From Canna indica (Eukaryota; Streptophyta; Magnoliopsida; Zingiberales; Cannaceae): 64,000 bases of DNA. The stretch covers positions 32,304,001-32,368,000 of the forward strand of contig CP136896.1 of NCBI GenBank assembly GCA_034359265.1. Direction: 5' to 3'. The notes beneath the pieces were generated by a model. It saw only the letters and a program-made list of their open reading frames with translations. It did no database searches and had not been told where the DNA came from. Of the stretch, positions 57,231 to 64,000 are shown one piece after another; positions within the stretch are counted from its first letter, which is position 1, and every line of letters begins with the position of its first letter. Made by a program: the position numbers and the translations under genes.

Positions 57231-60056
57231 ATTGAAGAATTGAAGTTGACCATGGTCTTCAATGAAGAATCCATCTTTGGTTGCAACTTCAAGCCATCAT
57301 GATGCCGTAAGTATGAAAATTGGCATCTAGGTATGTTTAGTATCACCTCCTTTATATTACTTGTCATCTTAAAGTTAGAGTTATGATACTAGTTAATTTT
57401 GAGTTGGTTTTGCCCGCTCATGATATGACTTGAAAAATGATTTTTGTTTTTGATTTTCCGGTCTCTTCGGAGACCTATGTAGCCTGTAACGGGCTCATGC
57501 GACCTTGCGGTTCTAAATTGTAGGCTCATTATGGTCTTTCGGTTTTCAACCAATAGGAAGGGTTGGAGATCATGCTTTCATTTATATTTCACTTGTGATC
57601 TCCTAAAATTCATTTTTATATCACTCGATTTCATTTTGAAACGAATTTGAAACTATTTAGCAAAGTAGACTTTGATATCGATAATTGATTCTCTCTCTTT
57701 GCTACTTAGTTTGATAACTTGCTAGTAATTACATTTTCATTATCCTACTAATGAACATTGCTTGCAAGTTATGATAAAATAGGAAGGCTTTAGAAATTGG
57801 AAAGAAAAAGACAAGTTTGGCAAAATTTCCAAGAATGAGGTATGAGTTTGAGTTTGGCAAAAATCTTTGTATAATTGTTGAATATTCATGCTTTAATGAT
57901 GTCTCTATACTCATGATTGATTTTGCATGATAAATCTATGAAATTACATGAGTAGGTAAAATCTTGATAACTTAGCTCATTTCATGATATAATGATATTT
58001 ATGAAATCATACTAGCTTTGAAATTTTTCTTTAGAAATTTCATTTTAAGTTGAAAATTGGATGAATATGTTTAGGTGTGTTAATGATTAGTTGCCATGTG
58101 CTTAAAATTAAAAATTCATGAGAAATTGAGCAAAATTATAACTAGTTCACTTTAGAGGACTTAAACTTGGAAAAGTTTAACCCAAGTCAACAAATCTACT
58201 TGGACACTTCATTTAAAGTCCAAACTTCATAAACATATTTATGAATAGGTATGATATGTTTCCATGCATTTAGAATGAAAACTTCATATGCATATGGATA
58301 AAATGACATAGAGGCCAATTTTATGATAATCTCTTTCGAACCAAGTTGACCCAATTTGACAAATTGACTTAGAGGTCTCATTTTCAATTCATATTTGAGA
58401 AACATATTTATATTTACTCATGTTAGGTGTCCATAGGTTTAAATTTGAATAACCATGAGTAAATGATAAGATTGACACTTACCAAGTTTCATGATAACTA
58501 GTTTAGTTTTGAATGAAACCATGCTAGGTTGATATCTTGACTTAAGGACATAATTTTCATTTCAAACTTGACATACACTCTTTACATGACCATTTTGTGG
58601 TGTCATAAAATTTTGAATGAAAACTGAGCACATCTTGAAAAATAACTGGAAATTACGAAAATGCCATTGAAATTTTAGCATTTTCAGTTATTTCTAGAAA
58701 AATGTAAAAAAATCATTTTTAACTGATTCTTGAAACTGCATATTCATTGAAAAATCTAGTTTCTTGAGTAAAATTTTCATAAATTTTCATTAAGACTCAA
58801 ATTTATAGTAAAATTTTGAAGTTGGATCTCAAAAATGCAAAGTATAACCCTCTTGAAATATCAATCTTTCCGATACTTTGATTTTTCGTCGAAAACTTCA
58901 AATGAAACTTTGTGCATACTATTTTGAGTCCATTTCTAATACCGTTCTCACTATTCTTTGAGTGAAATCATTTCTAAAAATGATTTTGATATGTTGAGCG
59001 ATATCTAAAAAATGAGTTTTCGGTTGAAATTAAGATAAGATGAAAAATGAACTTAGAAATTTCATCTTAAGCCCAAACTTGACTCACATACTTAGATTCA
59101 CTCATGTTAGATGTCCAAGTGTCTAAGCTAGAGAAAACATGAGTAGATAGCAAAATTTGATACTTAGCCATTTTCATGTTTTCATGCTCATTACGAATTT
59201 CAAATGAAACCGTGCTAAGTTCATATTTGATCAAATGATGTTATTATCACTTCAAACTTGATATACATGCTTTAGATGACCATATCTTTGTATCTAGAAA
59301 GTTTGAGTGAAATTTAGAAACATTTGGAAAAGTTCCAAGAATTTACGAAAATGCCACTAGAACTAAATGAATTTTAGAAAAATGCAGTAAAATGATTTTT
59401 GATTGATTCTAAAATCTGCATCTTCCTTGGAATACCTAGTTTATGGCATAAAAATTTTAAAAATCTTGAGTATAAATATGATTTTTTATGAATTTTTGAA
59501 ATTGAATTTTGACACTTTAAAGTATCGTTCTTTCCAAGTGCTCATTTCTCGATACTTTGGATTTTCGTCGAAATCTTTGAATGAGACTTCAAGTATGATG
59601 TTAGATTCTTGTTTTTGATATCGTTCTCATTTTGACTACTGAAAAATCATTTCTAAAATAGTTTTTGATATGTTGACCGATACATGAAATCACATTACTT
59701 GAGCTTCATACATGTATACTAGACTTAGAATTCTTTGATATCATGTATTGATTTGTCTCATAATGGATATGTTGTTTTCGTCCTTGGGTTAGTTGACTTT
59801 GTTTTCATGAAAACTAGTTTTCAAGTCTCAACTTTGACCATAGTTGACTTTTCTAGCCCTTTTTGATTGATATCAAAAGAGGGAGAAAAATATAGGTATA
59901 GGAGAAGAAAATATAAGAAAACCGTGCATATAGATAGAGGGAGTTTATTTTCATAGATATGCATGTTGGTAGGGGGAGAAATCCCATGATTGATATCCCT
60001 TGTGCTTTCGAATATATTTTCTTAAGGAAATTTGTCATCTTCAAAAAGGGGGAGAT
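57231..60056 (+). repeat. Copia-A long 3' region with about 690 bp tandem repeats
   Basis: AT-rich, no long ORF. Matching landmarks recur at about 690 bp: actcatgttaggtgtcc (58417) and actcatgttagatgtcc (59103); acgaaaatgcca (58657 and 59345); gatactttg followed by ttcgtcgaaa (58873 and 59561); atatgttgacgat-like words (58990 and 59670). A shorter related unit lies near 58180-58270. Polypurine-like blocks occur near 59879, 59937 and 59971; the main tract aaaaagggggagat is at 60043-60056. Confidence 0.75.
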
Positions 60057-61631
60057 TGTTGAACTAAAGTTTTCAAACTTGGTCTTAATCTCGGTTTTGA
60101 TGATAACAAACATGGAACTAATGATTTCATTGAGAAATATCTTCAGGTTCCAAGTCGGTTAGCACATGACGTCTGTGATCGAAAAAATCGAAAAAATCGC
60201 CAAGGACGCTCGTTGACGCTCGGGATTCTTGAGAAGTTAAAGTTTAGGTCTAGGGTGTCTAGCTTATGTTGTAAATCCTCATGACAATGCATAAGAACCC
60301 AAAAACTAATCCCCAACCCTCGAAAAATTAGGAAAGGCCCTGAAATTCACTAAGCCTAGGGAGCTCCTTGGAGAGCTATATAACCTAGACATTCTCTTGG
60401 CACCAAAAGTGCCGGTAATTGTTCCTTAGGTAAAAACTAGATAACGAGATATTTTTAAGGATTTTTTGGAAGCCTTTAGCCTATCCATATTTGACCCAGG
60501 AGATTATAAATTTTTCGGTTTTCGAAAATTTGTACTAGACCCCAAAAGTTAGATTTTGATTCTTAAGAATTTTGATTTTTAGATATTTTTATTCAATCCA
60601 AATAGGGGGTAATCCTTATATAACATTTATGTTTTAAAATTATTAACTTTAAGTAGACATAGCGAAGATGGAACCCCAGAACGAACAAACGAGCAAAAAA
60701 ATACACAAGAAATTAGCCCTACCCAGATTTGGTCGACCGACAGAAGGTGAAGGCATTTTGGTTGACTGAACAATGCCCATAATGGGTAGAATGCCTTCGG
60801 TCGTTCGGCGATCGCACGATCGGTCAATCGACGATCGGAGGGCAAAAATGGCTCTATTTCGAGCCGTTGAGCAATGTTTCACCCGAGCACACTTCATGGC
60901 TCTATAAATATTGATGTCCCAGCCTTCCTTTGATACTTTTGATCACTCCTAAACTCCATTGAGCCATCCTTGACCATTCCCAAGCTTTCATTGAGCCATT
61001 ACTTGGAGAAACCCTAGCTTTCCAATTTGTCATTCTTGAGTTTGCCTTCAAGCTTGATTTGATTCATCACCAAGGCATCAATAGGAGCTAGGATTCATTA
61101 TTTGGTGCTAAGTATAAGAAGTTTGATTTATTTCTACATTAAGTTGTGTATTTTCTTGTTTATTTCATTGTATTTGAGCTTGTGAAGACCTAGGTTGTTA
61201 GTTCTTGAAATTGTGTAGTAGCCTTAGTGTTTGAGGTTTAAATCCACAGGTGTAAACTTAGTTTACTAGGATTAGTATTACTGTCCTTTAGGATTGAGGT
61301 GGGAGAGTGCTCTCGGTAGAAAGACGAGATACTTTCGAGTGTGGAAGTGCCTTCAGTTTAAGAGAGGAGACTTTTCAGTGTAAAGTGCTCGTTATAAAGG
61401 AAACAATTAATCTAGTAAAGTTTAGTTTGGAAATCCTAAGCGGGGTGCTTAGGTAGTGGAGTAGGCATTGGGGCCGAACGATTATAAATCATTGTGGTTG
61501 CATTGCTTCTACTTGTGTTTACTTTATTATCGTATTTACTTTGCTTCCGCTTGCTACTCAATTTTTTATTTGCCTAAGTAACCAAAGAAACGATTAAAAC
61601 CCCACCTCTAGTGTGGGTCATTTCACCAACA
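60057..61631 (+). repeat. Copia-A 3' LTR
   Basis: 1575 bp, TGTTGAACTAAAG to TTTCACCAACA. It shares the 5' LTR layout; its GTCGAC-type cluster (60730-60840) is shorter. Confidence 0.85.
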
Positions 61632-61854
61632 AAATCATTATCTTTGTAGGAGACAAAAAGTCATCTTTCTGCATTGCATCTTTGACAAGAAAATCATAGG
61701 TTGCTGGAGCAGTTGAGATTGTCCTTTCACAGCTGAAACTATCATCATATAGGCAGAGCTCCTCATAGTTGTGACTGTGCATAAAACTGAGAATTCACCA
61801 GGGACACTTTTGCCAAATACAACCAACATATAAAAGCCAAACACTAACTAAATA

Positions 61855-62771
61855 AATTTCCTTGAAGTGCAAAATTGTTCTAGAACTTATTAATACAAGA
61901 AATTTGTTTAGTTCTTACATGACTGTCAGTCCTTACTGCAAACAACCAATTTTAGAATTTTACTACAACATATTTGAAGCTATTTATGAACCTGATAGTA
62001 GTCACTTTCATGAAGTTTATCTTAGGGGAAGTTAGTACAAATTCTGTCCAGATACTATAAATGAATTTGTTGGTTTTTCTGAATTTACATCCTCTTCTGA
62101 TGAAACTGATAAATCCAACCTAGAGTTTCTGAAAATTGTTAGCAAAGAAGTGTCAAATGGTGATATCTTAAACTGGACTGGTGGTCATGATATAAGGTCT
62201 TCTTCACTAAACACTTTATATGCAGTTTCATTTCCCATTGCCAAAAATTATTGGATCCCAACCTCTCATATTACATTTCTCAGCAAAGAAATGGTAATGC
62301 TGCTCTACAAAATCACAAATGGGATTTCTTTTAGGCTTGGCAGCTTGATCTATGCAGATCATTTCATTAAGGAGAAGACTTCAATCTAAGTTTAGGATGT
62401 TCTTAATTTTTCCTAACTTGATTTTTGGGAGCTTGGAAAGACAAGGATTCAAGTGTTCCTCTGAAGAAGTAATAGAACCACTGGGTAGTTCACTTAAGAT
62501 CCATCACAAGATCCTAAAAATAGTTGAAACTCCTGCCAAAAATTTGACTGGTTCAAGCTCGGTTAGGACTATTTCTGGTGCTACTTCAAGTGCAGAAAGG
62601 GAAATTCTTGATGAAATGTTCTCTACCAGAGAAACCATGGATAATCTTCAACAGTAGGTAACTTCAATTGAGAAGAAAATTCTTGAATTCCTCTTTGCTA
62701 CTTCTGTAGGACCAGCTCCTCCCTCTTTTGCTACCTTATCTGACTCCTCTACCTTTGAAAGTTCTAAGTAA
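61855..62771 (+). pseudogene. B3 3' ORF, C-terminal part
   Basis: This continues the ORF broken at 20354. It contains INEFVGFSEFTSSSDE, DILNWTGGHDIRSSS, NYWIPTSHITFLSKEMVMLL and YKITNGISFRLGSLIY, which match the plant transposon-protein domain (Transposase_32, PF20167) as I know it. A helical tail (ILDEMFSTRETMDNLQQ, then TSIEKKILEF) follows, ending FESSK with stop TAA at 62769-62771. One in-frame stop near 62030 and a frameshift near 62390 interrupt it. Confidence 0.7.
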
Positions 62772-63146
62772 ACATTGACTTTCTTGTCTCACTCCTTTGG
62801 CTTATTATGCCAAAAAGGGGGAGAACAAGTTCAGTTCAGCTGCAATCCTTGTTTTTACTGTCTTTGTGTTGGTTGCAACTAAACTCTCTGTGTGGTGACA
62901 CTTTAAAAACTTGTATCTGATACTGTGACTAGTTGTATGTTTGTTGTGGTTGTCTGACTGATTGTAATCTTTTGAACTGACTGTGTGTTGGTAGTTTGTG
63001 ACTTTGTGATGATGCCTTTGGCTGGATATTCTGGATATTGTCTTAACTGATGATTTATAAGCTTTGACAATTATTTTTCCTCTGAATCTTTTGCTAATAT
63101 TAAACTTTTCAGAATAGGTTTTGATAAATGAGCCAAAGGGGGAGAT
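62772..63146 (+). other. B3 3' untranslated region with two polypurine tracts
   Basis: A polypurine block (aaaaagggggagaac) follows the ORF at 62812-62826, and the main tract (gccaaagggggagat) lies at 63131-63146 directly before the LTR. Duplicated tracts upstream of the LTR are a known habit of Sirevirus-type copia elements. No gene is seen. Confidence 0.7.
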
Positions 63147-63915
63147 TGTAATTGTTTGGCTTTTATATGTTGGCTAAATTTGGCAAAAGTGCTCCAGGTT
63201 CAATCTCAGTTTTTGCACAGTCACAACTATGAGAAGCTCTACCTATATGATGACAATTTCAACCGCGTTTAAAATTTGTGGTTTTCTAGATAAGTATGCT
63301 ATGAATGAGTTGACTATTGGACTTCTTTATTAATGATGATTCTCTTTGTTGTCTCTGAGATCTTCTAATCATCGTTAATTATTGCCCGATTAACTTTTAG
63401 AGGTGAGGATCTCTTTAATTCTTCCAGGCTTTACTCATTCGTGTTACCAGTTATTCAGAGGAGTTGAGACTGCTGAGTGTAGATTGTTGAGTGCAAACGA
63501 CAACAATCTATCCTTCTTATCTTCAAGTGAACTTGGTTTTGGGTTGATAACTCGCTACAACACAAGGACTATGTGGAGGATGGAACTCTGTAGATAGGAT
63601 GTCATAAAGAGGCAAGTTGATTTGTACTTGTAATAGAAAATAGGTTTTTGTTATTTCTAATTTACTGTAGTACTGGTAGTCAAATTTCAGGTGTGAAATC
63701 CTGAGGACTTATATTGTACTTATAGATAGTAGATTGGGCATATGTCCGGTGAGTGCCTCGCAGATTAGGTGACAGGTTTTCTCACTTAACTGCGTAAACA
63801 AACCTTTGTGTTTGCGTGTGATTTTTATTTTGGTTCTTACTTCGCTAGTAGTAGCAGTTGCAACTCCCTATGCAACTATCCTTAACAGAAGTTCCCTTAG
63901 AGACATATACTGTCA
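63147..63915 (+). repeat. B3 3' LTR
   Basis: It starts TGTAATTGTTTGGC after the polypurine tract and ends GACATATACTGTCA. It aligns in inverse orientation with the B1 and B2 LTRs (for example 34604-35560). The TG..CA ends are intact. Confidence 0.85.
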
Positions 63916-64000
63916 TCCTATGTATCCGTGCAAGTGTCAACTTGGGAATTTCTGGCCAGAGTAGACATGAAAGTCAAACAGAGGTTTTTGACCTTTCATT
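63916..64000. other. Flank beyond B3
   Basis: Eighty-five bases after the LTR end match no element in the window that I recognise. This may be the sequence B3 inserted into. Confidence 0.4.

Larger units (their letters stand above)
53924..61631 (+). mobile_element. Copia-A element with both LTRs, non-autonomous
   Basis: A plus-strand 7.7 kb element in the B1 5' LTR. LTRs are 53924-55548 and 60057-61631. The flanks are GAGTC (53919-53923) and AAATC (61632-61636), a target duplication with two changes; the empty site in the B1 3' LTR reads gagtcattatc. The primer site (55550-55562) has one change (ttgtatcagagc). Inside are gag, a second zinc-knuckle segment, a 278 bp foreign block and about 2.8 kb of repetitive 3' sequence. 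No protease active site, integrase, RT or RNase H is present. Confidence 0.85.
20355..61849 (-). mobile_element. Copia-B element B1, expanded to 41.5 kb by insertions
   Basis: Minus-strand element of the same family as its host B3. Its own pieces are: 3' LTR 20355-20676 and 28494-29154; 3' ORF 29558-30621 and 32206-33287; RNase H remnant about 33690-33960; protease and gag-pre-integrase remnant 34130-34603; pol/gag link 44382-44618; gag 51643-53099; primer site 53161-53172; 5' LTR 53175-53923 and 61637-61849. Everything else between these limits is five younger insertions, three of which show exact target duplications. Confidence 0.85.
53175..61849 (-). repeat. B1 5' LTR, split by Copia-A
   Basis: The left part is 53175-53923 and the right part 61637-61849. 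The B1 3' LTR shows the same place uninterrupted (gaccaagagtcattatcttt at 28931-28950). The LTR outer end is altered (ctaact instead of ctaaca) at 61849. Confidence 0.8.
18729..63915 (+). mobile_element. Copia-B element B3 (Sirevirus-like), outermost shell of the nest
   Basis: Only the 3' half is present: a leader (18729-19083), a 3' ORF split into 19084-20354 and 61855-62771, a polypurine tract (63131-63146) and the 3' LTR (63147-63915). The 41.5 kb between the two ORF parts is the same-family element B1 on the opposite strand, with all its insertions. Flanking words aaaca (20350-20354) and aaata (61850-61854) are the slightly diverged target duplication of B1. Gag, RT and the 5' LTR of B3 are not seen. 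Confidence 0.8.

Overview
This 64 kb window is a stack of nested transposable elements from a flowering plant with a repeat-rich genome. I find no convincing host gene, tRNA, rRNA, CRISPR array or bacterial feature. The plant origin rests on the element types: Ty1/copia elements with tRNA-iMet primer sites, two Ty3/gypsy elements with chromovirus-like polyprotein tails, and a CACTA (En/Spm) transposon with an intron-containing TNP2 transposase. The species cannot be named from the sequence. All family labels below (Copia-A, B, C, D; G1, G2) are local names.

Left part (1-18728). Position 1-2146 is a collapsed Copia-A element on the minus strand. Its 5' LTR is cut at 2147 by a CACTA transposon on the plus strand, which carries a decayed TNP2 gene (3045-8178, itself split by a Copia-A LTR) and a decayed second gene (from 9247). 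G1, a minus-strand Tekay/Del-like gypsy element with 2.56 kb LTRs, enters that second gene at 10232 and is truncated at 17311. A 510 bp unassigned stretch and a shortened Copia-A LTR follow.

Right part (18729-63915). The outer shell is B3, a plus-strand Sirevirus-like copia element whose extra 3' ORF is split in two (19084-20354 and 61855-62771) by B1 (20355-61849), a member of the same family on the minus strand. B1 received five insertions of its own: Copia-C (20677-28488, TSD ATCCC) in its 3' LTR; a solo Copia-A LTR (30622-32200, TSD GTTTC) in its 3' ORF; B2 (34604-44376, TSD CAAAA) in its protease region; the gypsy element G2 (44619-51637, TSD ACTAG) in its gag region; and a non-autonomous Copia-A element (53924-61631) in its 5' LTR. 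B2 holds a solo LTR-D (36239-38244), which holds an 810 bp composite TRIM-like insertion (37075-37884, TSD TTTTG). G2 holds a solo Copia-A LTR (48628-50335, TSD GTGCT). Five levels can be followed: B3 > B1 > B2 > LTR-D > 810 bp element.

How the parts relate. The three family-B copies encode or once encoded gag, protease, RNase H and a 3' ORF that looks like the plant transposon-protein domain (Transposase_32). B1 and B2 have different target-site duplications but share a pol deletion junction, which suggests movement in trans from an already defective master. Copia-A is also non-autonomous: gag plus about 2.8 kb of repetitive 3' sequence, with no pol. Copia-C has the most complete pol but has lost the integrase catalytic Glu segment. 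The most unusual local structures are a 117 bp inverted duplication in the CACTA second gene, clusters of palindromic GGTCGACC/CGATCG words in the LTRs of several copia families, the 810 bp composite element, and a TATA box inside a 9 bp inverted repeat in the Copia-C LTR.
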